Both the position numbers and the translations under genes were made by a program. Positions 11,301 through 19,884 of a stretch of DNA of 57,280 nucleotides are shown one piece after another. Below the pieces are notes generated by a model. It did not search any database. It saw only the letters and a list, made by a program, of their open reading frames with translations, and was not told the DNA's origin. The first letter of the stretch is position 1; each line of letters starts with the position of its first letter. Source of the stretch: Saliniplasma sp046497075 (GTDB lineage: Archaea > Thermoplasmatota > Thermoplasmata > Halarchaeoplasmatales > Halarchaeoplasmataceae); contig JAWOGF010000090.1 of NCBI GenBank assembly GCA_046497075.1, forward strand, positions 1-57,280, read 5' to 3'.

Positions 11301-11700
11301 TGGCAACTACGATAAGGTGATGTACTATGATGCTAGTACAGATGAATGGTTATCTTACATACCCGGAAGAGACAACTTCAACGATGATATCCAGTGGGAC
11401 GAAACCAAAGGACTTTGGATAAAGATGAATACTGACGATACGTTGACAGTAGAAGGAACAGAACCGACGAGCACGGATATCACACTGAACCCAGGATGGA
11501 ACATGGTGAGTTATCCGAGTTCGACAGCAGCGGTAGAAGGGACACCTACAGAAGTATCCATAGTAGGTCACTTCGACGCAGCTCAGGATAACAACCTTGC
11601 TTACGACTATGATCCTGCGAACTTCGAATTTAATCCAGGAGAAGGCTACTACCTGTACAACGACGCGGACTACGATGTCAACTGGTCAGTCGAATACTAA
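5347..11700 (+). CDS. Giant secreted subtilisin-like serine protease 2 (S8)
   Basis: A 2117-residue extracellular protease, starting at ATG 5347 behind GAGGAGG; the TTG at 5326 lies inside the leader hairpin. Residues about 7-30 form a hydrophobic export signal. The triad is Asp300 (QDTGF), His348 (HGTHVAG) and Ser581 (GTSMAGP), with the oxyanion Asn in SAGNDG. Further domains: a CARDB-like sandwich (about 784-880), a long sialidase or BNR-like propeller region (about 897-1328), an Ig-like domain (about 1335-1457), two tandem Ig-like repeats starting GGE-x-W (about 1461-1557 and 1562-1658), a carbohydrate-binding-like sandwich (about 1682-1848), a fibronectin III-like domain and the shared C-terminal module (about 1942-2117). 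The propeller assignment rests on repeated strands and Asp/Gly turns and is tentative. The added domains suggest binding to particulate or glycosylated substrate. Confidence 0.88.
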   Translation: MRKRKLKLVVFSILVVALLIFSTLSVATIFNKEGTTKLLIELENDEQIESSDYLQENSDILVDYNNGRVLIEVEESSSDEIKKRYDTSLDETRYKIHLDTLGEVFDRREGNPELDEELMEETGAYIVQFMGPVKSMEWKEQVSKTGASVEREMANHALLVRMDERTKSRVEDLDIVEWIDPYYSGYKLSPELLSPEEDMVRVQVTGWTAEDDVFIREQLNEMGATLGRLTATGNIINVDQSLIPSIAELDGVRSVEPYHGVETKDNVANEIHEVQAGWYPTWSGLPVELTGEGEVVGVQDTGFDEGEIYNGDDGNPDFFQGSGGDRVIRYTDQGGDSDPDGINTGVAHGTHVAGIIGGNGYNWKNHMGLDPASREWHHDEATGVAPEVEFSLDGCSDNRGSLLTDHGYWDGQETDGARVFQNSWGAGSTGDYGTDSEDVDDRMDPYSGSAMDGAPENIIMFSAGNDGPGEHTMTPRPMAKNTIAVGASENYRSGEYSGADNPDYVAEFSSRGGPDFSSGRIKPDVVAAGTAMISALGRGEYEYNDGANPGSWIPDVDEYDTDVPGEGSDGIPDYQYMQGTSMAGPQAAGMAVLTREYYRKVEGVQNPTNPLVKASMINGAERMDPDLYEYPGYAQGWGRPNLKNSLFPDSPQSNQFAEDTFDATGTWDAATDGGMDLEVSSNDVPLKATLNWLDSSGESMNRELHMYAESPSGETYYSGVDNYDENGWTTAGSTNIDGVNTVQRIEIEDPEPGTWTLTVEATNLPSNADFAVVTSADFGPQTDYDVDVSTDYPTTQSLASGGTSHLPIEVANWGNNADDIQLSDTSPGELTVSYDPESTLSLESTEKANVDVLITADTGLTEQVMEFEITGTSQGDTSDPPAADTIRMTIQILTEPLPSRSKVADSDADEMFPEIVSFTDSGGTDWIFAAYQQVTPDGTQPRVKYSEIGADGEPIEWQGPFNPMSNDPTVSPSYIKLQHIDSGTYQDRVVVYWNGETPGSNGEEYEAKASWADPGSYDTWSTPTQIDNNYGTDTINQKRGSYMLFRDDGTAEGELTYVFEHLDMDADFQPSNIGIAYATSSDGGETWDGVNDVPGADGSSGYYYFFPSGVTDQNNVNWHFFYYRDSEGDQRMVVTMLQDDDGWSGEVQIAGDLDGDPVDNHQFPMAAHYNNDGTNEIYMSCIYDNAGDFSDLTAGYVTGDYSSTNPPADGDFTTYDNVAGNDVSEEDMSAADILGKTAGEDGWIWTAYLETDTIFDVPNVNVARSDDKYNSVTEDYVTRDNYRKLNPSMTSHTVDGTSYAYVAYHSSHGTTRDVDHEVFLSILHSDWETEADTVGPETSHVSSNPNPVNLSTDSSFDLTASLDDTMTGGSDIQSAEYIETDTTVTDPTAIDWSGATGMTVSGTSPTEMATADGISIPAHWESGNTYRYWVRGQDTADNWGMESAGYVDIEVTGEGEVADPPTITLTNPTGGETWSAGNEEDITWDTTAGDGNIIGVDLEYTTDDGGTWTEIVTGTADDGSYMWTVPDISTTEARIRATVNDDNDLSDTDTSGIFTIEGTTPPEITITRPAGGEEWNAGDNEDIEWDTTAGDGAITGVDLDYSVDGGDSWTNIVTGTDDDGIHTWTVPDEPTNEAMIRGTVHDDNDLSHQNESGLFTILGTPPAPPENLNVEHDGTTTSTEELVENGTFPDNYDPWVLTEDQNDGTAEWDGTESYEEGGSIHVSLTEPDNAVSTEEARWEQSIGPTTSTLTVNGAYNMNLALDTGQASVDGTAEILVYDTGTEAWETVYTESNTDDTNTGWVEFGPDSTYTPNGEVTDIRAYMTVTVDGHNQGGGSGDIWMDNISATVETTGEGTEDNLVTWDASPDEPDVAEYNVYRSQTEDETGDYDLITTVNADESVNYSYVDTDRGTADDTLWWYRVHAVDDQGQESDGVGPVQEPGESLSTFDIQLYEDADSDGWNFVSFNLVPENTGLTVILDDTDYGIDGNYDKVMYYDASTDEWLSYIPGRDNFNDDIQWDETKGLWIKMNTDDTLTVEGTEPTSTDITLNPGWNMVSYPSSTAAVEGTPTEVSIVGHFDAAQDNNLAYDYDPANFEFNPGEGYYLYNDADYDVNWSVEY

Positions 11701-11706
11701 AAACTC

Positions 11707-11736
11707 AAAAAAACCCTTTCTTTTTACTATATTTTT
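11707..11736 (+). terminator. T-rich terminator after subtilase 2
   Basis: A-run, ACCCTTTCTTTTTACTATATTTTT, directly after the stop. It matches the elements at 729 and 15849 almost base for base. Confidence 0.55.
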
Positions 11737-11827
11737 ATTAATTTATAGAGTGAAAGTATACATCTATTTTATATTATTATCTAATTCCCAAGATATAAAT
11801 AGCCGGCTTGATTAATAATACAATCAT

Positions 11828-11847
11828 CTCAACGTTAGTTGAGGAGG
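11828..11847 (+). promoter_or_regulatory. 5' leader hairpin overlapping the Shine-Dalgarno sequence
   Basis: CTCAAC (11828-11833), loop GTTA, GTTGAG (11838-11843); GAGGAGG at 11841-11847 and ATG at 11856. The TATA box GATATAAATA lies near 11790-11800. The stem is kept although the loop is two bases shorter than in the other two leaders. Confidence 0.6.
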
Positions 11848-11855
11848 AAAAAAAT

Positions 11856-14800
11856 ATGCAGATTGATAAACGGTTTGCGGCTTTTATTGTCGCAATTGTT
11901 ATGTTAGTTTCTGTTTTATCGGCAGGTATAGTAATGTCTGCACGTGAAGCAGAAAGTGAAGTAATGCTAGTACGGATGGATAATAAATCCGACTTGGATG
12001 TAGAAACAATAGAAAGCGAAATAGGACAATCTGTTTTAGAGGAATACGACGATTTCGCTCTGGTGAAAACTTCAGAAGAGAACAAGGACAAGTTGGAAAG
12101 AGATGGATTCACGATAGAATCTCTAGAGAACCGCGATTACGTTGGTTTACAGTCTTATTCTTTCAATGTTGAAGACGGTGAACCTGATATACCGGAAGAA
12201 TTGGAGCTCGGAGCTAATCCATACGATGGAAGAGGTTACTATATCCTTCAGTTCATCGGCCCTATAAAGAATGAGTGGAAAGAAAAACTGGAAGACGAAG
12301 GCGTAGTTTTCCATGAATTCAGACATCGATTTAATTTTATTGTGGAGATGGATTCAGACACGAAAGAACGGGTCGAGTCACATGATTTCGTCGAATGGAC
12401 CGGTATTTATCAGCCTGCCTACAGGTTCGATAGAAGTTTATTAGATGGTTCTGGTGATCAACTTTTGGAACTAAGATTGTTTGATGGAGCTGATTCCAGA
12501 GAGACAGTTAAAGAAGTCGATGACCTTGGTGGAGATATCAAGGCTGTTGGAAGGAACAGCATAACAGCGGAGGTCTATACTGAGAGAATAGAGAAAATAG
12601 CTGCCATCGATGGCTTAAACTCAATAAGCGAAGGTATGGAAGAACCCGAACTGGCTAATGCTGACGCGACTTGGGTCACCCAGACAAACGAACAGGATAA
12701 CAGGAAGGTCACTGAACAAGGAGTTACAGGAACAGGCCAATTACTCACCGTTTGTGATAGTGAGTTGTACACGACCGACGACGGCCATGAGATGTGGGAA
12801 GATCCCGACGGTAATGATTTTGGAGATAATCACCGAAAGGTACAGGATTACTACTCGATTGGTGGAGATCTGAATGATGGTCAATACCATGGGACACACG
12901 TTACTGGAACAGTACTAGGTGATGCACCTACTTACGATTCTTATGACGGAGACGATGGAAATGCTATGGGTGCAAGATTGATACATCAGGACATCGGCAC
13001 TTCCAGTGGTGGTCTCAGCGTACCTAATGATATGTATGCCGACGCTTGGCAACCCTCTTATGATAGTGGTTCAACTCTCCACACGAACAGCTGGGGCGGA
13101 GGAATATCGAGTTATACTGGGTTAGCCATCGACGGTGATCAGTTCATATGGGATAACGAGGATTACAACATATTGTTCGCAATGGGTAATGAAGGTGATG
13201 GTGCGGAAACCATGTCTGGAGAACCAGAGGGTAAGAATTTCTTCAGCGTTGGAGGTGTGACGAATTCCCCGGACCAGAATACTATGGCATCGTTCAGCAG
13301 TAGAGGTTATGCAGACGATGGAAGGATCAAACCTACCGTCATACACGTGGCTGAAAATGTTGTTTCTTCAGAACGAAGTTATGATGGTTATCAATCCATG
13401 AGCGGTACGAGCATGGCGACACCTGGATTGGCTGGACAGGTAGGACAGGTGAGACAGTATTACGAAGACGGTTTTCATGTTGATGGTACCTCTAATGAAA
13501 ACGAAGGTTTCAATCCAAGTAATGCTCTTGTTAGATCGACTATAATCAACGGAGCGGTTGAGATCACAGGCGATGGGGCCTATACTAATGATGCTAGATT
13601 CCCGAACAATGATCAAGGATACGGGAGGAGCAAATTGGATAGAGCTCTTCATTTCGACGGAGATGATAGGAATCTGATAGCTTATGATTCTTGGAATGAG
13701 GACAATGAATTGGATACAGGTGAAAGTTGGACGACAGAATTTGTCGTAGACGATCCCACTCAAGAATTGGAAGCAACTTTAGCATGGAGTGATTATCCCG
13801 GTTCAGATGGTTCAGATTCGACCGATCCTGCAATTGTCAATGATCTTGATCTCGAGTTAACTGGACCAAACGGTGACAGATACGTAGGAAACGCGTTCAC
13901 TGGAAATGATCCAGGTTATTCTGAAGCTAATCCGACCAGCAATCCATGGAATGGTCAGCGAGACGCTGAGTACGATGGGTTGAATGTTGAGGAAGATATT
14001 CTGCTTTTACCCGATCAAAACGGAGTCGAAGAAGGCACTTACGAATTGACGGTTAGTGGTAATAATGTACCCGAAAGTACTCAGCCTTTCGCTGTAGCTG
14101 TGAGTGGTGGCGTCACCGAGGTAGGCTCAGACGGAATTATTTCCCTAGATAAGGATAAGTATACTATTGAAGATAATGTCGGTTTCACAGTCAAGGACAG
14201 TGATCTAGAGGGTACAGGTAGTGTAGATGTTACCGTAGATAGCGATACTGAGACCTCGGGCGAAACGGTTACATTAACAGAAACATCAACCGATGGTGTT
14301 TTTGAAGGTTCGATAGATATATCTTCTACGGACAGCACAGGAGTATTACAGGTATCCGATGGAGATACGATAACCGGTTATTATGAAGATGAGGATACAG
14401 GTGATGGTTCTTCAGCGACGAAGACAGATACCGCAATTGTTGACGGAAGCGTAGCTAATCCGTCAGATCTGACAGTTGAATGGAGTGGTCTGTCCAATCA
14501 AACCGTGCTTGATGACGATGTAGAGGGAGGAGATCTAGGATATACTACTGGAGGAACAGAAGATTGGGCAATCCGTACCCACGGAGCAAATTCCGGGTCC
14601 AACTCATGGGATTTCGGTGATGGGGATTATACTGATCCAAGTACTGGTGGTATGAGTTATCTTACGGCACCGACCGTAGATTTATCCGATGCGGAGGATG
14701 CTACCTTGAGTTTCTACCACTGGAGAGATTTTGAAAGCGATGACACTCTGTGGGATGGAGGTAACGTTAAGATATCAACGGATGACGGAAGCAGTTGGTC

Positions 14801-15842
14801 AGTGATCACTCCGGAAGGTGGTTACGATGGTACTGCTCAGAGCGGATATGATAATCCCCTGGCTGGAGAATCAGTTTATGGTTATAGTAGTGCTTGGGAG
14901 CAGGTAACATTTGATTTATCTTCATACGTGGGCAACGCATCTGTTAATATCAGATGGGAAGCAGGTGTAGATAGTTTTGAAACGACCGATGCTGGTTGGA
15001 GAATTGATGATATCAACATTACGAAGGTCGTGCCAGGAGGAACGGAAGATAACTTAGTGAATTGGACTTTATCTCCCGACGATGGTGCTGGAGAGGACGA
15101 CGTAACTCAGTATAACATCTACAGATCAGATAGTGAAGCCGGACCATGGGATGAGACCAATTACCTGACGAGTGTTTCTGCCGGTACAGATAGTTACCGG
15201 GATGTAGATAAAGGTGAATTAGATGGTACGACATGGTGGTATGTAGTAAGAGCCGAAGACGAAATAGGTAACGAGGACTCGAACACCGATGCAGTCCCAG
15301 AACCCGGCGCGGGAACAAGTTTATTCGATATATCACTCACTACCGACACCCAATCAGACGACTGGAACTTCGTATCGTTCAATCTGGTACCGGATGACAC
15401 TTCTTTAACGGCGATACTCGAGGATGCCGATTATGGAATAGATGGCAACTACGATAAGGTGATGTACTACGACGCTAGTACAGATGAATGGTTATCTTAC
15501 ATACCCGGAAGAGACAACTTCAACGATGATATCCAGTGGGACGAAACCAAAGGACTTTGGATACAGATGACTACCGACGATACGTTGACAGTAGAGGGAA
15601 GTGAACCAACTAGCACGGATATCACACTGAACCCAGGATGGAACATGGTGAGTTATCCGAGTTCGACAGCAGCGGTAGAAGGTACACCTGCAGAGGTATC
15701 CATAGTAGGTCACTTCGATGCTGCTCAGGATAACAATCTAGCCTACGACTACGATCCTGCGAACTTCGAATTTAATCCAGGAGAAGGCTACTACCTGTAC
15801 AACGACGCGGACTACGATGTCAACTGGTCAGTCGAATACTAA
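11856..15842 (+). CDS. Secreted subtilisin-like serine protease 3 (S8)
   Basis: A 1328-residue extracellular protease. ATG 11856 follows GAGGAGG; the upstream in-frame ATG at 11808 lies near the expected transcript start and is rejected. Residues about 7-28 are a signal or anchor closely resembling that of subtilase 1. Likely catalytic residues are Asp301, His345 (YHGTHVTG) and Ser519 (GTSMATP). The Asp sits in VCDSELY rather than the usual D-[ST]-G, a departure worth noting. Downstream come a P-domain-like sandwich, a bacterial Ig-like domain (about 755-862), a MAM/immune-inhibitor-A-like jelly roll (about 883-1058), a fibronectin III-like domain (about 1064-1148) and the shared C-terminal module (about 1152-1328). 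Its last 719 bases match the broken copy at the window start. Confidence 0.88.
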   Translation: MQIDKRFAAFIVAIVMLVSVLSAGIVMSAREAESEVMLVRMDNKSDLDVETIESEIGQSVLEEYDDFALVKTSEENKDKLERDGFTIESLENRDYVGLQSYSFNVEDGEPDIPEELELGANPYDGRGYYILQFIGPIKNEWKEKLEDEGVVFHEFRHRFNFIVEMDSDTKERVESHDFVEWTGIYQPAYRFDRSLLDGSGDQLLELRLFDGADSRETVKEVDDLGGDIKAVGRNSITAEVYTERIEKIAAIDGLNSISEGMEEPELANADATWVTQTNEQDNRKVTEQGVTGTGQLLTVCDSELYTTDDGHEMWEDPDGNDFGDNHRKVQDYYSIGGDLNDGQYHGTHVTGTVLGDAPTYDSYDGDDGNAMGARLIHQDIGTSSGGLSVPNDMYADAWQPSYDSGSTLHTNSWGGGISSYTGLAIDGDQFIWDNEDYNILFAMGNEGDGAETMSGEPEGKNFFSVGGVTNSPDQNTMASFSSRGYADDGRIKPTVIHVAENVVSSERSYDGYQSMSGTSMATPGLAGQVGQVRQYYEDGFHVDGTSNENEGFNPSNALVRSTIINGAVEITGDGAYTNDARFPNNDQGYGRSKLDRALHFDGDDRNLIAYDSWNEDNELDTGESWTTEFVVDDPTQELEATLAWSDYPGSDGSDSTDPAIVNDLDLELTGPNGDRYVGNAFTGNDPGYSEANPTSNPWNGQRDAEYDGLNVEEDILLLPDQNGVEEGTYELTVSGNNVPESTQPFAVAVSGGVTEVGSDGIISLDKDKYTIEDNVGFTVKDSDLEGTGSVDVTVDSDTETSGETVTLTETSTDGVFEGSIDISSTDSTGVLQVSDGDTITGYYEDEDTGDGSSATKTDTAIVDGSVANPSDLTVEWSGLSNQTVLDDDVEGGDLGYTTGGTEDWAIRTHGANSGSNSWDFGDGDYTDPSTGGMSYLTAPTVDLSDAEDATLSFYHWRDFESDDTLWDGGNVKISTDDGSSWSVITPEGGYDGTAQSGYDNPLAGESVYGYSSAWEQVTFDLSSYVGNASVNIRWEAGVDSFETTDAGWRIDDINITKVVPGGTEDNLVNWTLSPDDGAGEDDVTQYNIYRSDSEAGPWDETNYLTSVSAGTDSYRDVDKGELDGTTWWYVVRAEDEIGNEDSNTDAVPEPGAGTSLFDISLTTDTQSDDWNFVSFNLVPDDTSLTAILEDADYGIDGNYDKVMYYDASTDEWLSYIPGRDNFNDDIQWDETKGLWIQMTTDDTLTVEGSEPTSTDITLNPGWNMVSYPSSTAAVEGTPAEVSIVGHFDAAQDNNLAYDYDPANFEFNPGEGYYLYNDADYDVNWSVEY

Positions 15843-15848
15843 AAACTC

Positions 15849-15878
15849 AAAAAAACCCTTTCTTTTTACTATATTTTG
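15849..15878 (+). terminator. T-rich terminator after subtilase 3
   Basis: Same sequence as at 729-754; the identity continues to TTTTGAA at 15880 and then stops, marking the downstream edge of the duplicated tract. It faces the 3' end of the convergent gene at 15914. Confidence 0.55.
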
Positions 15879-15913
15879 AAGTTGGAATATTGGATAAGAA
15901 TGGATTAAGATTG

Positions 15914-17653
15914 TTACAATAGTGAGGGTATGATACCATATAAATCAAGCATCATATAGCTTAATCCTACCATAAAGGCTCCAAGTGGTATGTGTTCGAA
16001 ATCTTCACTGAAAAGGATGATCGAAGAGATACTCAAAGTTCCAAAAACAGTTATCAAACCTATGTTCCAGTGTACCAACAACGGAAGGAAAAAGAGGGGG
16101 ACAAATACGATAGAATGGGGGATGGCAAAATTTTTCTCAAATTTTCTAAAGATAGTAGGGATATAAGTGAGCAAAAAGACTACGAGAAATATCATAATAG
16201 CAAGTCCTAATACCTGAGCGTTCAGAGGGGGATTTCGTGGAAGTGTAAGTGTACTCGAACCACCGTTATCTAGTATGGTAAGTCTCCATACATTTGGAGT
16301 GTAAACACCGATAAAGAAAGAGAACATGCAAGCTAAGGAGAAGGGGAGCGTTCCCTTCAAAGTTAATAAGTACTCCCCGTCTGAAAATGAGAAATACATC
16401 AGGATAATTCCAGTGAGAAATAGAGGGAAAGCAGTGGTCGCTCCCACCAGAAAGGCAAGAGATCCTCCGGCTAATATGGATATTATCATCATATGTTTGG
16501 CTTTGTTTGTGGAGAGCAGTCCTTCGTCCTTCTTATACTGTATGGCATAGGAACCAAAACACCCCAGAAAAAAGCCGATAGCAGTGATATAAAATATATA
16601 CGGAAAGTGAAGTACGTACGAGGGATCTAGGGCCCATCCATGGGTGAAATCAGGATCGAAAAGATGGAGTATCGAGGAACCTAGGAGAGCAGGTACGGTG
16701 GTGGCTAAGATCATGGAAGTTTTTAAGGATCTAAGAGTTTTCTTCAAAAATGGGCGATAGACGATATAGAGCGAGATTATCATCATAACTACCGTGAATG
16801 TAAAGAAAAACATTGTTATGAAAAGAGAGCGCTGCTGTAAAACTAGGCTTTGGGACAGACTGAACTGCTCCGGGGAAAATACTTCTTCCCAAGTGTATCC
16901 ATAGTCTGTGATAAATTCGTAGTATCTTGAATACGGTCTGAACACAAAATAATCGAGTAGGATCACACCTCTATCCCCCAATTTTATTATTGTAGGAACG
17001 ATGGCACTAATGAACCATATCACTATCCATATCCCATATATTCCAAAAAAAAGTGAACAGACCTTGTTTACCGAAGGGATCCACATACGTTTTTTTAACT
17101 GAGGTACGAGGTCATTTATCCTGATCTTTATGGCTATATACAGACCGCTAGATCCGAGTATCATCATCGCCATCCTTTTCAAACCAGGACTTATCTCCTC
17201 GGCCATGAACATGTATAGAAAGTTAAGATCTGGTATCTTCTCGATGAAGGTTGCGTCAGCGGCGTAATACGCATATAGAGACGACTGTTCGATACCCCCT
17301 AAACCTAATATATAATAGTCCAAAAAAGGTGGGGCCATGACGAAAACGAAACCGAGTAAAATAATGTTGTAAACTTTTATCAAAGATTCACCGGTGGCCA
17401 ATTTTATGATCAAGACCCCCATGACGAGTACGGGGAAATTGAACGCTACATGCTGGGCTAACAGATACATTGAGAAAACACGATATTCAAAGAATAAAGA
17501 TTCAGCTACTGAACGGACCACACCTATCAATACCATAAATATAAAAGCCGTAAGCGGAGTAAACCGCTGTTTTTCTAGAAACTCGATAAGGGCATTGAGT
17601 TTCCTCCAAACTATGTTGTCCTGAGACTCTAAAAGGGTCTGGTCTTCTGCCAT
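15914..17653 (-). CDS. Polytopic membrane protein, UbiA-like paralogue lacking the Asp motifs
   Basis: A 579-residue protein with many hydrophobic segments. By eye it follows the 514-residue UbiA protein at 21005-22549. Both have a polytopic N-terminal half, then an HFP-[YF]-IF segment, a GVY-[TS]-P-x-x-WR motif and similar helix spacing. Where the 514-residue protein has NDIYDLDID and DYEGD, this one has SYAIQYKKDEG and TYIPTIF. Both Mg2+-diphosphate Asp motifs of UbiA enzymes are therefore missing, so prenyl transfer by the usual mechanism is unlikely. It may be a partner subunit, a lipid-binding protein or a decaying paralogue. It is transcribed divergently from the transglutaminase-like gene. 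The family assignment is inference from two sequences. Confidence 0.6.
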   Translation of the reverse strand: MAEDQTLLESQDNIVWRKLNALIEFLEKQRFTPLTAFIFMVLIGVVRSVAESLFFEYRVFSMYLLAQHVAFNFPVLVMGVLIIKLATGESLIKVYNIILLGFVFVMAPPFLDYYILGLGGIEQSSLYAYYAADATFIEKIPDLNFLYMFMAEEISPGLKRMAMMILGSSGLYIAIKIRINDLVPQLKKRMWIPSVNKVCSLFFGIYGIWIVIWFISAIVPTIIKLGDRGVILLDYFVFRPYSRYYEFITDYGYTWEEVFSPEQFSLSQSLVLQQRSLFITMFFFTFTVVMMIISLYIVYRPFLKKTLRSLKTSMILATTVPALLGSSILHLFDPDFTHGWALDPSYVLHFPYIFYITAIGFFLGCFGSYAIQYKKDEGLLSTNKAKHMMIISILAGGSLAFLVGATTAFPLFLTGIILMYFSFSDGEYLLTLKGTLPFSLACMFSFFIGVYTPNVWRLTILDNGGSSTLTLPRNPPLNAQVLGLAIMIFLVVFLLTYIPTIFRKFEKNFAIPHSIVFVPLFFLPLLVHWNIGLITVFGTLSISSIILFSEDFEHIPLGAFMVGLSYMMLDLYGIIPSLL

Positions 17654-17714
17654 CTATCAAACTGATGTATGCTCTCATATAATTTTTTTTCCCAAAAGGG
17701 TTCACTGGAAATTA

Positions 17715-17772
17715 GGACAGATCCTGTCCGAGTTAAAAAAGTATATATATTGTCCCAGGGAGTAGATAATCC
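17715..17772 (+). promoter_or_regulatory. Divergent promoter region: inverted repeat and TATA box for a leaderless gene
   Basis: GGACAG-ATC-CTGTCC at 17715-17729 is a perfect 6-bp inverted repeat between two divergent genes. The TATA-like GTATATATAT at 17741-17750 lies about 27 bases before ATG 17773, so the downstream gene is probably leaderless. The repeat sits just upstream of the TATA/BRE, a good place for a regulator to bind. Confidence 0.5.
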
Positions 17773-19632
17773 ATGCCTCGGAGATGTTCAAAAAATTTTA
17801 GTCCCAAAACGAACATCAACATCATACTTTCTTTTGTTATTATCATCTTGTTCATATTTTCTTCCATACCTCATTCTGTAAGTGGCGATAACGGATCTGG
17901 GGATATCCCCCTTTGGCTTCATGAAGAACTAGGTACAGACCCTGAGGATCCAAAAAGCCCCGGTGTTTATGTGATGTATGATAATGGATACCGCACTCTC
18001 GATTATAATACATGGGATACTTATCAAGAGCCCGGTGGGACCGAAACAAAGACCATCGCTACCGAAAGAGTCGTGATCCGCCGAGGGACCGAATTGAAGA
18101 TAGGTGGATATAAAGAAGGGTATGCAGAGATACATCCGGCAGTAGAGGGGATGACTACTTTAGAGATCCAGGAAGTTGAAGATGGTTGGCAGATACAGAT
18201 ACCTCCAGATTCTTCCGTGGGCACCTATACATTCACTTTGACTCAGGACGACTGGACAGACGAACTAGATATATTCGTTATCTATGATCCATGGACTTTG
18301 GATATGCCTGAAGATGAACTCAAAGCTTATGCCTACGATGAAGGAAGTGTTAGGCCCGAAAAGGAATATATATTCACAACGGGTCACACTCTGCATGAAG
18401 GAACCCTTCACCCTTTTGGGGATGACCGCCAGGATATGTTAGATATGTACGAATTCGCCTTGAGTGCAGTCGCTGGTTCCAAAGACACCCGTGAATCCGC
18501 AGCACGTATCGTGAGGGTCGTTGCACAACGAGGTGAGGCGATCCCCTCGTCGATGGCAAACCAACCTATCATAAGAGATGCTTCACAGATACTCTTCGGC
18601 AGTGGGACCACCGTACTGCATGGGGAAGAATTTGAATACACTGGTCTTACGCTTGAAGATGCGGAGGTATTGAGTAGGAACGGACAGACTATCGAAGGTA
18701 TAGACGGTCTTACTGATGAGGGGAATACAATGAAGATTAATGCGTGGTGTGATGAGGTCTCTTGGGCGAAAACAGCTCTTTTAAGGGCTATCGGTATCCC
18801 TAGTAGAGTCGCCTCAGTTCATCCGACAGAAGATACCGATTTGATGGGACATTTCATGGTAGAGGTATGGTTCGAGGAATCCCTATATCAGAGCGACTGG
18901 AGTGATAGCGGAGGTGGAGATGGATGGTATGTGTTGGATGCAGATCAGTGGAACGCGGAGTGGTACGTGGCGGAACCTACATTTTGGATGCCAGCTGGAG
19001 AATGTTTTTCATCTCGTTCGAATTATGGTCGAATGGCTGAAACACTTTACAAAGGCGAATATAAGATCTATAAGATTTATGTTCCGGGTACAGGTGAAAT
19101 CGATCATCGTGATGATTTAATTGATGTTACCCAACATTACATCGGCGACGAAGAGTTGTTGTTGGATTATGGGGAACTAACAAAATTGAAAGGTCGTGGT
19201 GGCGGTGATTATTTCAGGGTCGAATTAGAAAATATTTCCCGCTTGAGCTTAGAATCGTCTCCGACTGTGGAGGCCGGTTTATATGTCTCAAAAATGAGTT
19301 ATCCAGTTATCCCTATAGCCTTTGAAGGGTATCCATTTTCTAGCCAGGTTGAGAGTTACGTTGGTGATGAGGTGGTGCTGGGGAACGGGACCTATTATAT
19401 TTCTATCTACGCACCCAAGAATGGGAGCCCTGCAGTCGAAGGGGATTTTGGAGAATACACATTAACACTTGAAGAAACACCTAACTTAACTCCCAACTTC
19501 GAAGAAGGAGAAATAGTCGAAGAGGACGATGAAAGACGTACGGATGATTGGACATTTCGTAGTTATGCAATAGCCACGTTATTGTTTCTCTTCTGGATAT
19601 TTGCGTATGTTTTGAAGAAGAAAACAAATTGA
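17773..19632 (+). CDS. Membrane-anchored transglutaminase-like protein
   Basis: 619 residues. An N-terminal hydrophobic signal (about 15-36) leads to an extracellular region, and a C-terminal helix (about 594-614) followed by KKKTN anchors it. The core has the transglutaminase-like catalytic order: Cys326 (WCDEVSW), His360 (GHFMVEVW) and Asp389 (YVLDAD), with the family's RAIGIPSR helix after the Cys. A pre-peptidase C-terminal-like beta domain follows at about 465-570. In prokaryotes this fold usually works as a cysteine protease or amidase, or cross-links protein; the substrate here is unknown. A TATA box 27 bases upstream implies a leaderless start. The 252 bases after it, up to the convergent UbiA gene, contain no evident gene. 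Confidence 0.8.
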   Translation: MPRRCSKNFSPKTNINIILSFVIIILFIFSSIPHSVSGDNGSGDIPLWLHEELGTDPEDPKSPGVYVMYDNGYRTLDYNTWDTYQEPGGTETKTIATERVVIRRGTELKIGGYKEGYAEIHPAVEGMTTLEIQEVEDGWQIQIPPDSSVGTYTFTLTQDDWTDELDIFVIYDPWTLDMPEDELKAYAYDEGSVRPEKEYIFTTGHTLHEGTLHPFGDDRQDMLDMYEFALSAVAGSKDTRESAARIVRVVAQRGEAIPSSMANQPIIRDASQILFGSGTTVLHGEEFEYTGLTLEDAEVLSRNGQTIEGIDGLTDEGNTMKINAWCDEVSWAKTALLRAIGIPSRVASVHPTEDTDLMGHFMVEVWFEESLYQSDWSDSGGGDGWYVLDADQWNAEWYVAEPTFWMPAGECFSSRSNYGRMAETLYKGEYKIYKIYVPGTGEIDHRDDLIDVTQHYIGDEELLLDYGELTKLKGRGGGDYFRVELENISRLSLESSPTVEAGLYVSKMSYPVIPIAFEGYPFSSQVESYVGDEVVLGNGTYYISIYAPKNGSPAVEGDFGEYTLTLEETPNLTPNFEEGEIVEEDDERRTDDWTFRSYAIATLLFLFWIFAYVLKKKTN

Positions 19633-19884
19633 AATGATATAAATTGTTGAATTCGAAAGGGAGATATTAGCATATGATCGATCCCATAAAAAAATAGAGA
19701 CATCTATGACCCCGCGGTGGAGATCATCCTGTGACACTAATATAATAGTAAAAGAGTTGTCGAGCGGCATGTTTTTGAAGAAATAGAGTACGAGAACCCA
19801 ATGAATCTTTTTCCTGAATATACCGTTTAGCCAGTTAAAAAAATGGGTTCAGGATATGTAATTTCTAGGATGACATTTTTTTGA

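Noticed and set aside
19633..19884. Searched for a gene between the transglutaminase and UbiA genes
   Set aside because: Only short frames without initiation signals; probably convergent terminators.
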